DNA of 64,000 nt from Planctomycetota bacterium (GTDB lineage: Bacteria > Planctomycetota > Planctomycetia > Planctomycetales > Planctomycetaceae), in NCBI GenBank assembly GCA_003388505.1, contig QQVO01000006.1, positions 186,001-250,000 of the forward strand, written 5' to 3'. A program made the position numbers and the translations under genes. The notes beneath the pieces were generated by a model. It made no database searches and was not told the origin of the DNA. It saw nothing but the letters and a program-made list of their open reading frames with translations. Every line of letters starts with the position of its first letter. The first letter of the stretch is position 1. Shown here piece after piece: positions 36,554 to 45,823 of this stretch.

Positions 36554-37165
36554 CTAGCCCTGCGTGTCCGCCAGCAGTTTCTCAACGTATTTGCCGATCA
36601 CGTCGGTCTCGATGTTCACTGCGTCGTTGATTTCGCGCCGGCCGAGCGTCGTGACCTCCAGCGTGTGGGGAATCAACGCCACGCTGAACCGTTTGTCGTC
36701 GACGTCCGTGAGCGTCAGGCTGACTCCGTCTACGGCGACCGAACCCTTCTGGACCATCTGCCGGGTCAAACGGCGCGGTGCGCGAAACCGCATGTGGACC
36801 CACTCGGACTCGCGTTCGATGTCGTCGACCTCGCCCACGTCGTCGATGTGTCCCTGGACGAAGTGTCCTCCCAGGCGGTCGCTAGCGCGCAACGATCGTT
36901 CCAGGTTGACCGCGTCGCCCACGTTCATTCTGCCGAGCGTCGTCCGCGCCAATGTCTCCGATCCGGCCTCGAACGACCACCGGCCTTTTTGAGCGGACAC
37001 CAAGGTCAGGCAACATCCATTGACGGCGATACTCTCACCAATCGTGACCTGGTCGTTTCGATCAGCCGTCATGCTTGATGGAGGCCGGATTGTCAGCTCA
37101 ACGCCCGGACCGTGCGGGTCCAGACCTACGACTTCGCCGCACCCGGCTACGATCCCGGTGAACAT
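36554..37165 (-). CDS. ribE: Riboflavin synthase, alpha chain type (203 aa)
   Basis: Riboflavin synthase dismutates two molecules of 6,7-dimethyl-8-ribityllumazine into riboflavin and the pyrimidine precursor. The internal two-fold repeat is clear: MFTGIVAGCGEVV, then GESIAVNGCCLTLV for the first barrel, and GGHFVQGHIDDVGEVDDIE, GSVAVDGVSLTLTDV for the second, with the C-terminal IGKYVEKLL helix that makes the trimer. Both active-site Ser/Cys surroundings are intact. Length is normal. I saw no FMN riboswitch signature in the 227 bases upstream. A repeat-poor gap separates it from pssA. Confidence 0.95.
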   Translation of the reverse strand: MFTGIVAGCGEVVGLDPHGPGVELTIRPPSSMTADRNDQVTIGESIAVNGCCLTLVSAQKGRWSFEAGSETLARTTLGRMNVGDAVNLERSLRASDRLGGHFVQGHIDDVGEVDDIERESEWVHMRFRAPRRLTRQMVQKGSVAVDGVSLTLTDVDDKRFSVALIPHTLEVTTLGRREINDAVNIETDVIGKYVEKLLADTQG

Positions 37166-37392
37166 TCCACAGTACCCATCGAATGCTTGCCTGAGATCTC
37201 TGCCGACGGCGCACTCCGCGAGCAGCGCGACTCCGTGTTTTGCGCTACGGCACTCGCTCGCACCGATCGCCTGAATCCCTGCCGAAAACCGAGAAAGCCC
37301 GCGGCCGCGTCAAGAACCTGCGCTTGACGAGACAACGGGCTTGAACTGCTGTCGGAAATGACCGCTCGACACGGTTCCATTGGAACAGTGTG

Positions 37393-38271
37393 TCAAATCT
37401 GTTTTGCCCTGTATAGCCTCGGGGCGACCAACTCGGTCCAGGCGGCCCGCACCGGCGCCGCGAACGCAAACCAGCAGAAAATCAGCGGGACCGCCAATTC
37501 GTGCACCCAGAAGATCGCGGCAATGAGGAACACGAGTTGAATGACGTGCCGTTTCGTCCGCTGACCGCTGAAGAGTTGCGCAAAGAAGTGGGCGTACGGA
37601 ATGCGCGAGACCATCAGCGCCGCGACGGCGGCCGTAATCAGCGGCAGGGCCGTTCTGATGCCGGGAATGATCCATTCCCGGACGCTGGGAATAATCCACT
37701 CCGCAGCACGCGGTAAGATCGCTCCGTTCGGCGGTGCAATCAATTCCACCACGGTCGGCATCGCGAACGGAAACGCCGCGATCGCGCCTGCCGCCGCCGG
37801 CGAAGGCAGACCGCTGAACTGGCCGTGAGAATCGTCCTCGTCGGTCTCGACGTTAAACCGCGCCAGACGCAGGATCGCGCACATGGCGTACAGCACGGCG
37901 ATTGTCCACAGTAACCGGGGCCAGTAGGGAATCCCTCCGTATTCGACAAGTTCTTTCGAGACGACTTGCAGCATCAGGAATGCCGGAGCGACGCCGAAAC
38001 TGACGGCGTCGCACAGGCTGTCGAGCTGGGCGCCGAGTTCGCTGGTCTGCTTCATCAGCCGCGCCACGCTGCCGTCGAGCATGTCGAACAGCATGGCGAG
38101 AAAGATCAGCGAAGCCGCGATGAAGGACGCCTGCACCGCCTCCACCGGTCCGGCGCCGGTGACTTCGGTCGGCCCCAGTTTCGCTGCGAACGTAATGGCC
38201 CCGAATCCGCACGCGCCGTTGGCCAGCGTGAGCATCGTGGGAAGCACTGCGATCAGGCGTGGAGGTTTCAT
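37393..38271 (-). CDS. pssA: CDP-diacylglycerol-serine O-phosphatidyltransferase (292 aa)
   Basis: The CDP-alcohol phosphatidyltransferase motif is complete: DMLDGSVARLMKQTSELGAQ then LDSLCDAVSFG, matching DG..AR....G..LDS..D..SFG, whose aspartates bind the divalent metal. About eight membrane helices surround it (LIAVLPTMLTLANGACGFGA; LIFLAMLFDML; VVELIAPPNGAILP). It makes phosphatidylserine in the inner membrane. The C-terminal part has additional helices (ALPLITAAVAALMVSRIP). The ATG at 38271 is chosen because the longer frame to 38307 encodes a cysteine-rich stretch of no membrane character. It ends 52 bases before pdxJ begins its own 3' end, so the two lie in one direction. Confidence 0.9.
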   Translation of the reverse strand: MKPPRLIAVLPTMLTLANGACGFGAITFAAKLGPTEVTGAGPVEAVQASFIAASLIFLAMLFDMLDGSVARLMKQTSELGAQLDSLCDAVSFGVAPAFLMLQVVSKELVEYGGIPYWPRLLWTIAVLYAMCAILRLARFNVETDEDDSHGQFSGLPSPAAAGAIAAFPFAMPTVVELIAPPNGAILPRAAEWIIPSVREWIIPGIRTALPLITAAVAALMVSRIPYAHFFAQLFSGQRTKRHVIQLVFLIAAIFWVHELAVPLIFCWFAFAAPVRAAWTELVAPRLYRAKQI

Positions 38272-38322
38272 CGATTCGCAACACGGTTCCAGATTGCCGC
38301 AACGCATTGCATTGCGACTCTC

Positions 38323-39039
38323 TCAATCCTCAATCAGCGCCTTCATTTCCCGCACCGCGCGCTCGAAACCGACCATCACCGCGCGCGCGACGATGCTGTG
38401 CCCGATGTTCAGTTCGCTCACCCCCTCGATGCGCGCCACCGGCACGACATTCCGGTAGGTCAATCCGTGACCCATGTGCAGCAGCAGTCCATGATCCAGC
38501 GCGGCACGCCCGGCTGCAACCAAGGCGGCAAGTTCCTCGTTCCGTAACGATTCGTCGGCTGCGTCCGCATATCGACCGGTGTGCAGTTCCACACCGTGCG
38601 CTCCAAGTTCCGCCGCAGCCGTAATTTGTGATTCATCAGGATCGATAAACAGGCTCACCTCGCGTCCGGCCGCCAGCAGTTGTTCGACGCATCGCTGAAC
38701 GCGATCGCGGTTTGCGACGACGTCGAGCCCACCCTCGGTCGTCACTTCCTCCCGCTTTTCCGGCACGAGCGTGCACTGCTCCGGTCCGACCTCGATCGCG
38801 ATTCGCGTCATCTCCTCATCGGCCGCCATCTCCAGGTTGAGCTTCACTTGGACCGTCTCCCGCAACACGCGGAGATCGCGGTCCTGAATGTGCCGCCGGT
38901 CCTCGCGGAGGTGGATGGTGATTCCGTCCGCTCCCCCGAGTTCGGCCAATGCGGCCGCCCACACCGGGTCCGGTTCGATGGTCCGCCGTGCCTGCCGAAC
39001 CGTGGCCACGTGGTCGATGTTCACTCCCAGTTTCGGCAT
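38323..39039 (-). CDS. pdxJ: Pyridoxine 5'-phosphate synthase (238 aa)
   Basis: PdxJ condenses 1-deoxy-D-xylulose 5-phosphate with 3-amino-2-oxopropyl phosphate to form pyridoxine 5'-phosphate in the DXP-dependent route to vitamin B6. The TIM barrel shows [64 protein letters not shown] and [20 protein letters not shown], including the expected HLREDRRH active-site run. Length is normal. The gene lies between pssA (downstream) and the methyltransferase gene, all on the minus strand, with gaps of 51 and 94 bases. Confidence 0.96.
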   Translation of the reverse strand: MPKLGVNIDHVATVRQARRTIEPDPVWAAALAELGGADGITIHLREDRRHIQDRDLRVLRETVQVKLNLEMAADEEMTRIAIEVGPEQCTLVPEKREEVTTEGGLDVVANRDRVQRCVEQLLAAGREVSLFIDPDESQITAAAELGAHGVELHTGRYADAADESLRNEELAALVAAGRAALDHGLLLHMGHGLTYRNVVPVARIEGVSELNIGHSIVARAVMVGFERAVREMKALIED

Positions 39040-39133
39040 CTCTTGTTCTCGTCAATCTCGATTCTCAAGAACCAGCACCGGTCATTGCGGGACATTCACA
39101 ACACCCGGCTTGCCGCTTCGCCGTTGACCGAAT

Positions 39134-39805
39134 TCAATCGACACGGGCGCATACCGTCCAGTGCCGATCCGACGTCTGCTGCACACTCTCGCGGCGTAAT
39201 CCAGCCGCCCCGATCAGTTCCCGCATCTCCTCCACCGTCAGCGCCGCGTGAAACGACTGCCGGAACAACTGCTGCTGATGCGCGTTCTCGTCCCCCGCGT
39301 AAGTTTTCACCAGGCGTTCGATCTCCTCCGTCGATTCAGGCCGCAGCAGATCGCGCACAAACAACAATCCGCCCGGCTTGAGAACCCGCAGCATCTCCCT
39401 GAAAACCGTCCACGGCTCCGGGATGTGATGCACAATGCTGTTTGACATGACGACATCGAACGCGGCGTCATCGTACGGCATCGACTTCGCATCGATTCGC
39501 TCCAGCATGATGACGCCTCCCAACCCGGCGGAGGCCACGTTCCGCTCACCGAGCTTGAGCATCTCCTCTGCCAGATCGATCGCCGTGATCTGTAGTGCCG
39601 GCTGTTGTCGGGCGAGTTCAATCGGGATCTGCGCGGTTCCCGTCCCGACATCCAGGATCCGCGACCGGCACGACCGGTTCGGCGACCACTCCGCCAGCAA
39701 TTCGTCAACGAATTTGCGATTGACCGCGGAATGGTCCATCGCATCGTAGTCTTTCGCCTCCTCGGCGGTATCCATCACTTCCGGTTCGAGCGTGCGCGGC
39801 AGCAT
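39134..39805 (-). CDS. SAM-dependent methyltransferase, UbiE-like (223 aa)
   Basis: A class I methyltransferase is indicated by RILDVGTGTAQIPIELARQQ (motif I with the glycine loop), TAIDLAEEMLKLGERNV (motif II), and FDVVMSNSIVHHIPEPWTVF (motif IV/post). LKPGGLLFVRDLLRPESTEE completes motif V. The substrate is unknown; the HHIPEP and LRPES segments resemble small-molecule rather than rRNA methylases. The start at 39805 has residues of normal composition; the frame remains open up to 40459 but the upstream part is antisense to a membrane protein gene and has no domain. It is the first of the minus-strand group ending at pssA. Confidence 0.85.
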   Translation of the reverse strand: MLPRTLEPEVMDTAEEAKDYDAMDHSAVNRKFVDELLAEWSPNRSCRSRILDVGTGTAQIPIELARQQPALQITAIDLAEEMLKLGERNVASAGLGGVIMLERIDAKSMPYDDAAFDVVMSNSIVHHIPEPWTVFREMLRVLKPGGLLFVRDLLRPESTEEIERLVKTYAGDENAHQQQLFRQSFHAALTVEEMRELIGAAGLRRESVQQTSDRHWTVCARVD

Positions 39806-39952
39806 GCGTCCGTTTTGAAGTCGGAGGCGCGATTCGTCAAGCGAGCGGGAGATTCGTGCCGCAGCCGGAGTCAGAGTGAATCCCACCGGTTCCGCGCCGG
39901 GTGAAATCGAACTCGCTTCTCTCACCGGTCCCTGCGCGGGACACTCTCGGTG

Positions 39953-40513
39953 ATGGATTCCGACTTGGGCGAAATTCTGACACGTTGGTCGGTGCGGCTG
40001 GCCGTCGGCTGTTACCTCGGCCGCGTGCTGCTCGACGTCGCCTTCGGACGCAGCGGCCGCGGCATGGCGGCGAAACGCCGGCTCTGGACGGCAGGCTGTG
40101 TGCTGTACCTGCTGCACGTCGCCTGCGCGTTCACCTTCTTCCATAACTGGAGCCACGCAGACGCCTACCGGCATACCGCCGAGCAAACCGCGGCCGCCAC
40201 CGGGCTCAACTGGGGCGGCGGACTCTATTTCAACTACGCCTTCACGCTGCTGTGGGTGTTCGACACCGTCCGCTGGTGGCTGGGCGGCCTGACTGCGCCG
40301 GTCCGTTCCACGGCCTACTTCCGGCTGCTGCACGCAGTGTTTGCGTTCATGATGATCAACGCCACCATTGTCTTCGGCCCGCCAATCTGGAGGTGGCTTG
40401 CGCCGGCTGTCCTGGCCGCGTTCGGGTTCGCATATCTCGCGCGGAGACGCACCTGGCAACGATCGCGGAAGGATGAAGCTCTTGCTGAGCCGCGTTGGAA
40501 CAACGACGACTGA
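39953..40513 (+). CDS. Multi-pass membrane protein of unknown function (186 aa)
   Basis: Four to five hydrophobic helices can be traced: VRLAVGCYLGRVLLDVAFG, WTAGCVLYLLHVACAFTFFH, LYFNYAFTLLWVFDTVRWWL, AYFRLLHAVFAFMMINATIV and WLAPAVLAAFGFAYLARRR. The C-terminus is basic then acidic (RSRKDEALAEPRWNNDD). No catalytic motif or known family is evident. The ATG at 39953 is adjacent to a GTG at 39950; either gives the same protein plus one residue. It is divergent from the methyltransferase gene and convergent with the helicase gene. Confidence 0.65.
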   Translation: MDSDLGEILTRWSVRLAVGCYLGRVLLDVAFGRSGRGMAAKRRLWTAGCVLYLLHVACAFTFFHNWSHADAYRHTAEQTAAATGLNWGGGLYFNYAFTLLWVFDTVRWWLGGLTAPVRSTAYFRLLHAVFAFMMINATIVFGPPIWRWLAPAVLAAFGFAYLARRRTWQRSRKDEALAEPRWNNDD

Positions 40514-40575
40514 TCATGATCAGCGCGGATTCGGCTCGGCAGAGCCTCACCCTTCCGACTCCGGCCGCGCGAGAC

Positions 40576-43161
40576 CTACGAAGCGTCCTGCTTCGCCTCG
40601 ATCTCCACCTGCACGAGATCCGGCGCCTGCATGTTCTCCAGCACCTTGTCGGTGCTTTCCGGATCGACCGCTCGGCAACTCTCGGTCAGCAGATCGGACA
40701 ATTCGCGCAGCTCGTCGCGCCACGCGGCCGCGTCGCTGTCGGGTGGCGGAACCTGCGCGAACTCTCCGCACAACAGAATCATCCGCAACAGGTGGCGGAA
40801 AATCAGCCCCTCCTGCTTCGTCAGGTCGCGGCCGCGAACGAACTTGTCGAAGTCGCCGCCGAAGTGCAGCAGGTCGCCGACAACCCAGCTTGGCGTGGTT
40901 CTCACATCGCGGACGTCGGGGTAGTCCGAGCCGAACAGCAGCCTCAGTTTGTCGGCCAGCGGGACCGCCCAGCGGCGTTCGCGGAACATCTGGTTCCGGT
41001 CGTCTTCGTCATTCGACGGATAGAGTTCCTCATGCGTCGCCAGTCCGCGTGCGATCAGTTCCTGGTCGACGTAGCCGGTCGCCAGCGGGCCGGGCGGCAG
41101 GTCGTCCGGCTGCGGCACGCGAACCTGCGGCAGGAGAGAGCGCGGCAGTTCCAACACGCTTTCCAGCGCCTGGATCCGCTCCGCCTGATCGGCCATTCCC
41201 AGCAGATCGGCGAGAAACAACCCGTACAACGGGTTCACGCTTCTGAGCAGCAGCAGCTTTTCGAGACGCTCCGTGGGATACGCGCGATGGGCGGCGTACG
41301 GTTGCTCTTGCTCGTCATCAGCGACCTTCGGCGCGGACGTTGTCGAGCCGCTTTTCGCCTTGGAGATCCCCGTTCCCTGCTCGGCTGCGCTCTTGTCGAG
41401 CGCTTCCTGCAGTAAAGAGCCGAGCAGACCTGTCGACGGGGCTTCCTCCGCTGGTTGCTCCGCTTCGTCCTCCGCGCCTGCCTCTGCCTCCGGAGCATTC
41501 GCTTCCGGTGGCTCTTCTTCATCGACGAGTCCCGTGCCAAACTCATCTGCATCGTCCGACTCATCGGTTGGAGCACGACCGTCACCGGCGTCGGCGAACC
41601 GAGGACGCTTGTGATCGGGCCGCTCGAACGGTGGCGATGGATCGAGGTCGACGTAGCCGCCCGACCAGAGGGTGACGAGCATCCGGTCGAGTTGTCGCAG
41701 ATTGTGCTCAAGACGTTTGGGGTCGAGCATGCGGCGATTGACGAAGTCGCGTAACCGGTCGACGTCGGGAGAGATCTGCAGCAGATACGCCAGCAGCCGC
41801 CAGGGGAGTTCCCCGCGACTGGCGAGCTTCGCGGGGGGAGCGGCGATGAGCTTGTTGAACTGGTCTTCGTTCCAGTACTGCTCGGTGCTCCGCCGCGTGG
41901 GGGCTTTCTTCTTGAGTTTCTTCTTCGCCCGGATGAGGTTCGGATCCCTGGTGTCTTCCGGAATCTGGTCGTACTTCTGCTTCCAGCGGGCGATCTTGAC
42001 GTCGTCTTCGTGCGCCAAGGCGTAGACATAGCCCACGTCGTCAAACTGCGGCCGTCCGGCCCGGCCGAACATCTGGTGTGCGGAGCTGGGGTCGATCAGC
42101 TTCTTCTTGCCGGGCGGCCCCTTGATGAGCGTCGTCAACACCACCGAGCGGGCCGGAAGATTGATCCCGGCCGCCAGCGTCTCCGTGCAGACGCAGACCG
42201 AGAGCAGTTTCTGCTGGAACAGTTCCTCAACCCGACGGCGATAGCGTGGCAACAGACCCGCGTGATGCACGCCCACTCCCCGCAGCAGCAGCGTCTTGAG
42301 CTTCGGCCCGGCGCCTCGATGAAAATCCCACTCGTTAACAATCTCCGCCAGCGCCTGTTGCTGTCCCTCCTGCAACAACGATTTCCCCTTGAGCTGCTCG
42401 GCGACTGACCAGCATTCGGCGCGATTGAAGCAGAACAGCAAGGCGGGGGTGCGGCGCGCCTCCTCGTCTCCCTCGCACATCCGTTCCAGTTGTTCATTGA
42501 GCAGTTGATCGCCGACCCAGTCGAAACGGAGCGGCACCTTGCGGTCGGTGCTCTGCACCAGTTGCACCAGCCGGCCGTGGCTCTTTCTCAACCAGACGAG
42601 AAAGTCGGCCGTATTGCCGACCGTCGCCGAGAGGAGCAGCAATCGCACGTCCTGGGGCAAGAGCGCCAGCGAGAGTTCCCACACGATTCCTCGTTCCGGA
42701 TCGTTGAAGCTGTGAAACTCGTCCATCACGACGGCGGAAACGTCGGCAAAATCGAATTCCTCGCGGTGCAGCAGTCGGTTGAGCAGAATCTCGGCGACCA
42801 CGACCAGGCACCGGGCGTCGGGATTCACCCGGCGATTGCCGGTCACCAGTCCCACGTCGTCGCGCGAGAATCCCCAGCGCTCGGCGGATTCCTGCAGTTC
42901 ACGGAATTTCTGCTCGGTCAGTGCAATCAGGGGCGTGGTGTAGTAAGCGACCTTGCGGGTGTGCAGCGCCTCGAACATGGCCGCTTCGGCGATGAGCGTC
43001 TTGCCGGTCCCGGTCGGCGCGCAGACCAGCGCGCCTTCTTCCGCAGTGAACCACGCCAGCAGCGCCTCCTCCTGAACCGGGTAGGGTTCGTAGGGCAACT
43101 GATCGAGATACAGCGCGGCGAGATCGTCGCGGGACAGCGTTTCCGGAGTGCTCGTGTCCAT
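40576..43161 (-). CDS. Ski2-like DEAD/DEAH-box helicase (861 aa)
   Basis: An ATP-dependent nucleic-acid helicase of superfamily 2. Motifs: Q-like [12 protein letters not shown], Walker [16 protein letters not shown], Ia [23 protein letters not shown] ([15 protein letters not shown]), [17 protein letters not shown], then in domain 2 [37 protein letters not shown] and [20 protein letters not shown]. Motif order and DEFH place it with Ski2/Mtr4/HelY-type proteins. A long acidic, low-complexity region (about residues 535-640, [20 protein letters not shown]) links to a helical C-terminal domain. Its substrate, RNA or DNA, is not decided here. Start 43161 has no strong ribosome site. Confidence 0.88.
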   Translation of the reverse strand: MDTSTPETLSRDDLAALYLDQLPYEPYPVQEEALLAWFTAEEGALVCAPTGTGKTLIAEAAMFEALHTRKVAYYTTPLIALTEQKFRELQESAERWGFSRDDVGLVTGNRRVNPDARCLVVVAEILLNRLLHREEFDFADVSAVVMDEFHSFNDPERGIVWELSLALLPQDVRLLLLSATVGNTADFLVWLRKSHGRLVQLVQSTDRKVPLRFDWVGDQLLNEQLERMCEGDEEARRTPALLFCFNRAECWSVAEQLKGKSLLQEGQQQALAEIVNEWDFHRGAGPKLKTLLLRGVGVHHAGLLPRYRRRVEELFQQKLLSVCVCTETLAAGINLPARSVVLTTLIKGPPGKKKLIDPSSAHQMFGRAGRPQFDDVGYVYALAHEDDVKIARWKQKYDQIPEDTRDPNLIRAKKKLKKKAPTRRSTEQYWNEDQFNKLIAAPPAKLASRGELPWRLLAYLLQISPDVDRLRDFVNRRMLDPKRLEHNLRQLDRMLVTLWSGGYVDLDPSPPFERPDHKRPRFADAGDGRAPTDESDDADEFGTGLVDEEEPPEANAPEAEAGAEDEAEQPAEEAPSTGLLGSLLQEALDKSAAEQGTGISKAKSGSTTSAPKVADDEQEQPYAAHRAYPTERLEKLLLLRSVNPLYGLFLADLLGMADQAERIQALESVLELPRSLLPQVRVPQPDDLPPGPLATGYVDQELIARGLATHEELYPSNDEDDRNQMFRERRWAVPLADKLRLLFGSDYPDVRDVRTTPSWVVGDLLHFGGDFDKFVRGRDLTKQEGLIFRHLLRMILLCGEFAQVPPPDSDAAAWRDELRELSDLLTESCRAVDPESTDKVLENMQAPDLVQVEIEAKQDAS

Positions 43162-43179
43162 ACTCGTGCCAGTTAAGTA

Positions 43180-43292
43180 TCACCACAGAGACACGGAGGA
43201 CGCGGAGAGTTCAAGCAAATCTCGGCAGCTTCGATTCGCGGTGATGCCGAGCCTCTCACACGCCTTTGTTTGCTTTGTGTCTTTGTGGTCCC
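43180..43292. repeat. Miniature element with ACCACAGAGACAC ends, family F
   Basis: ACCACAGAGACACGGAGGAC at the left (about 43182-43201) and GTGTCTTTGTGGT at the right (about 43277-43289) are inverted relative to each other, enclosing about 75 bases with no gene. A related sequence (without both ends) sits inside the ParE-type toxin gene near 63000. Elements with CACAGAGACAC-like ends are scattered in several bacterial phyla. Confidence 0.65.
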
Positions 43293-43321
43293 AAGATCGC
43301 ATTCGAGTCCGGATGCGGGAT

Positions 43322-44185
43322 CTACTCCGCCACGCCGTACCGGACGATGCACCACAGCGCCTTGACGCCGTCTTTCCAGCCGATCTTCTTGCCTTGTTCG
43401 TACGTCCGCCCGTGATAGCTGACCGACATCTCGAAGATCCGGAAACGGCGACGGGCGATTCGCGCCGTCACCTCCGGCTCGAACCCGAACCGGTCCTGCT
43501 TGAGATGCGGAACAACCTCATCGAGCACCTCCTTCGTGAACAGCTTGTAGCACGTCTCCATGTCGGTCAAATTCAGATTCGTGAAGCAGTTCGAGAGCAG
43601 CGTGAGAAACTTGTTGCCGACCGAATGCCAGAAGTACAGCACGCGGTGCGGCTGGTCGCCCAGAAACCGGCTGCCGAAAACAACGTCGGCCCGGCCCTCG
43701 ACGATCGGCTGCAACAGCCGCGGGATTTCCGCCGGGTCGTACTCCAGATCGGCGTCCTGGATGATGGCCGCGTTGCCCGTGACCCGGCTTAACCCGGTGC
43801 GGACCGCCGCCCCTTTACCGCGGTTCACGTCGTGGAAGTGGACGGAAAGCGTGTTAAGCGGGTCGTCGCTTTCGCGCCCGCGGTACTCTTCCAGCAGGTC
43901 TCGCGTGCCGTCGGTGCTGCAGTCGTCGACCAGCACGATCTCTTTCTTCAGCGGCACGGCCCGCACCCGGTCCAGGATCTCCGGCAGCGTGTTGCGCTCG
44001 TTGTAGACCGGCATTACGATGGAGAGCACGAATCCGTCCGGCAGCACGTAGTAGCCGAGTGATCGACAGGCCGCTTCTCCCAGCAGCGACCTCATTCTCT
44101 CGTACCACTCAAGTGAGAAAGGCGCAGCGGACATCTCCGGGGGGCCCTCCGATTCGGTCAGACCTGGCTTAAAGTCCGTCGCCAT
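43322..44185 (-). CDS. Family 2 glycosyltransferase, dolichol-phosphate-mannose-synthase-like (287 aa)
   Basis: A cytoplasmic GT-A glycosyltransferase. The opening [20 protein letters not shown] and [20 protein letters not shown] are the standard nucleotide-sugar-binding start. [20 protein letters not shown] plus [20 protein letters not shown] give the DAD-type metal site, and [15 protein letters not shown] follows. The later [30 protein letters not shown] and [20 protein letters not shown] segments are as in the DPM1/undecaprenyl-phosphate sugar transferases. It would link a sugar to a polyprenyl phosphate, and no membrane helices are seen. Start 44185 gives a short N-terminal extension. Confidence 0.88.
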   Translation of the reverse strand: MATDFKPGLTESEGPPEMSAAPFSLEWYERMRSLLGEAACRSLGYYVLPDGFVLSIVMPVYNERNTLPEILDRVRAVPLKKEIVLVDDCSTDGTRDLLEEYRGRESDDPLNTLSVHFHDVNRGKGAAVRTGLSRVTGNAAIIQDADLEYDPAEIPRLLQPIVEGRADVVFGSRFLGDQPHRVLYFWHSVGNKFLTLLSNCFTNLNLTDMETCYKLFTKEVLDEVVPHLKQDRFGFEPEVTARIARRRFRIFEMSVSYHGRTYEQGKKIGWKDGVKALWCIVRYGVAE

Positions 44186-44433
44186 TCGTCAACGTGCGGT
44201 TCGGTCGTGAAGGATTCTGTCGGAAAGATGGATCCTGGTAGTCTACCGATTCAACAGACGATCCGTGAGGCTGCAGACCGGCATCGGGGGCAGACAACCG
44301 AGGCCGACCGTTTGCAGTCGGCACAACCGCTGGATTCGTGAATTTCGTCCCGATAGACTCCCGCCTGTCATGATTCCGTCGCATGACGTTCGAGCGACAA
44401 CGCGGCTCCCCGTTGACGAAGGACGATTTCGCA

Positions 44434-45630
44434 ATGCATCTCATAGCGTTGTACGAACAGACCGACATGGGCGACTCCGACGCCGGAACCGTCGTTGCGG
44501 AATCGGGTTCCAGCGACATTTCACTGGCGGGGAGCGACCCGTGGCGCGTCTCCTCGCGGCGGTTAGCGGGCGGCGTCTCGGAAGGCGTCCACGTTGTCGA
44601 ACTCGACAACGGTCACATGTCGGTCTCGGTGCTGCCGACCCGAGGCATGGGCGTCTGGCGGGCGAATTGCGAGGACATCCGGCTCGGCTGGGATTCGCCC
44701 GTCGGGCGGCCGGTCCATCCGCAATACGTGAATGCCGCTGCGCGAAACGGCCTCGGTTGGCTCGATGGATTCAATGAACTGATCGCGCGGTGCGGACTCG
44801 CGTTCAATGGCCCCCCGGGAATCGACGACGGCGCCAAGAGTCCGGTGGAGTCCCAACTCACGCTGCACGGCCGGATCGCCAACATTCCCGCCCACAGCGT
44901 GGAAGTGCTGCTCGATGATTCCAGCGAACCGGGGACGATCGGCGTGCGAGGCGTGGTGGAAGAAGCGACGCTCTTCGGCCCAAGGCTGCGGATGACCTCG
45001 ACCATCACAACCCGGTGCGGTTCGAATTCGTTCACCGTCAGCGATGAGATTACGAATCTCGGAGCGAGTTCGACAGAACTGCAACTGCTCTACCACACCA
45101 ACATCGGCCCGCCGCTGCTCGGTCCGCGCGCCTCGGTGCACTGCGCCGCCAACACGGTTGTTCCGCGCGATGCCCGCGCCGCCGAGGGCATCGACACCTT
45201 CTCAACCTATCTCGGTCCCACACCCGGCTATGCCGAGCAGGTCTATTTCTTCGATCTGATCCCCGACGCCCAGAACGAAACCTTCGTACTGCTCAAAGAC
45301 GCCGACGGCGAACGGGGCGTCACACTGCACTTCGATCGGGATCAGCTTCCCTGCTTTACGCTCTGGAAGTGCACGCAACCGGAAGCGGACGGGTACGTGA
45401 CCGGACTGGAACCGGCGACCAACTATCCCAATTTCAAGTCGTTCGAGCGGGAACAGGGACGGGTCGTGTCACTCGACCCCGGCGAGACGTACCACGCCGA
45501 AATCCGGTTGCAGGTGCAGACTTCGATGAAAGGAATCACCGCCCTGCAGGAACGCATTTCGGCGCTCCAGATTCGTTCCGGTCCGGACGTCCGCCGGCAG
45601 CCGACGTTGCCCTATTGCCCGGCGAATTGA
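44434..45630 (+). CDS. DUF4432 family protein, aldose-1-epimerase-like fold (398 aa)
   Basis: The protein has the layout of the galactose mutarotase-like superfamily: VHVVELDNGHMSVSVLPTRG at the start, then MGVWRANCEDIRLGWDSPVG, LARCGLAFNGPPGI-type loops, LTLHGRIANIPAHSVEV with the His of the active site, and LYHTNIGPPLLGPRASVHC. YFFDLIPDAQNETFVLLKDA and FTLWKCTQPEADGYVTGLEP plus ATNYPN complete the fold. DUF4432 members are thought to act on carbohydrates, but the substrate is unproven. The ATG at 44434 (after GAAGGA) is preferred; an ATG at 44383 would add 17 residues with no ribosome site. Confidence 0.8.
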   Translation: MHLIALYEQTDMGDSDAGTVVAESGSSDISLAGSDPWRVSSRRLAGGVSEGVHVVELDNGHMSVSVLPTRGMGVWRANCEDIRLGWDSPVGRPVHPQYVNAAARNGLGWLDGFNELIARCGLAFNGPPGIDDGAKSPVESQLTLHGRIANIPAHSVEVLLDDSSEPGTIGVRGVVEEATLFGPRLRMTSTITTRCGSNSFTVSDEITNLGASSTELQLLYHTNIGPPLLGPRASVHCAANTVVPRDARAAEGIDTFSTYLGPTPGYAEQVYFFDLIPDAQNETFVLLKDADGERGVTLHFDRDQLPCFTLWKCTQPEADGYVTGLEPATNYPNFKSFEREQGRVVSLDPGETYHAEIRLQVQTSMKGITALQERISALQIRSGPDVRRQPTLPYCPAN

Positions 45631-45640
45631 CGATTCGGAC

Positions 45641-45797
45641 GAATGTAGGCGACTCGCTCCGCGAGTCGCATGTGCATTCGATTGTCGAGAATCGCTCGAT
45701 TGCGGTGCGATTCCGGTTCGGACGCCGTGTGGCTTCGATGCGTCTCGATGTGCGAGGGCAAAAGCCGGCCGACTCGGCGGAGCGAGTCGGCTACATT
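45641..45797. repeat. Dispersed palindromic element, family C
   Basis: AATGTAGGCGACTCGCTCCG at the left and CGGAGCGAGTCGGCTACATT at the right (about 45778-45797) are near-perfect inverted repeats of about 20 bases. The left end folds further as GCGACTCGCTCCGCGAGTCGC, and the right as GCCGACTCGGCGGAGCGAGT followed by CGGC. About 105 non-coding bases lie between. The gap separates the convergent 3' ends of the DUF4432 and uvrD-like genes. Confidence 0.75.
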
Positions 45798-45823
45798 GAC
45801 GACCGCGACTCGATCGTTGGGAC

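Noticed and set aside
37166-37392. An FMN riboswitch upstream of ribE
   Set aside because: None of the conserved segments of that element (such as GGGCAGGGUGAAAUUCCC) was found on the minus strand.
39134-40459. A 441-residue version of the methyltransferase
   Set aside because: Its first about 218 residues are low-complexity and antisense to the membrane protein gene at 39953; the methyltransferase homology begins after the ATG at 39805.
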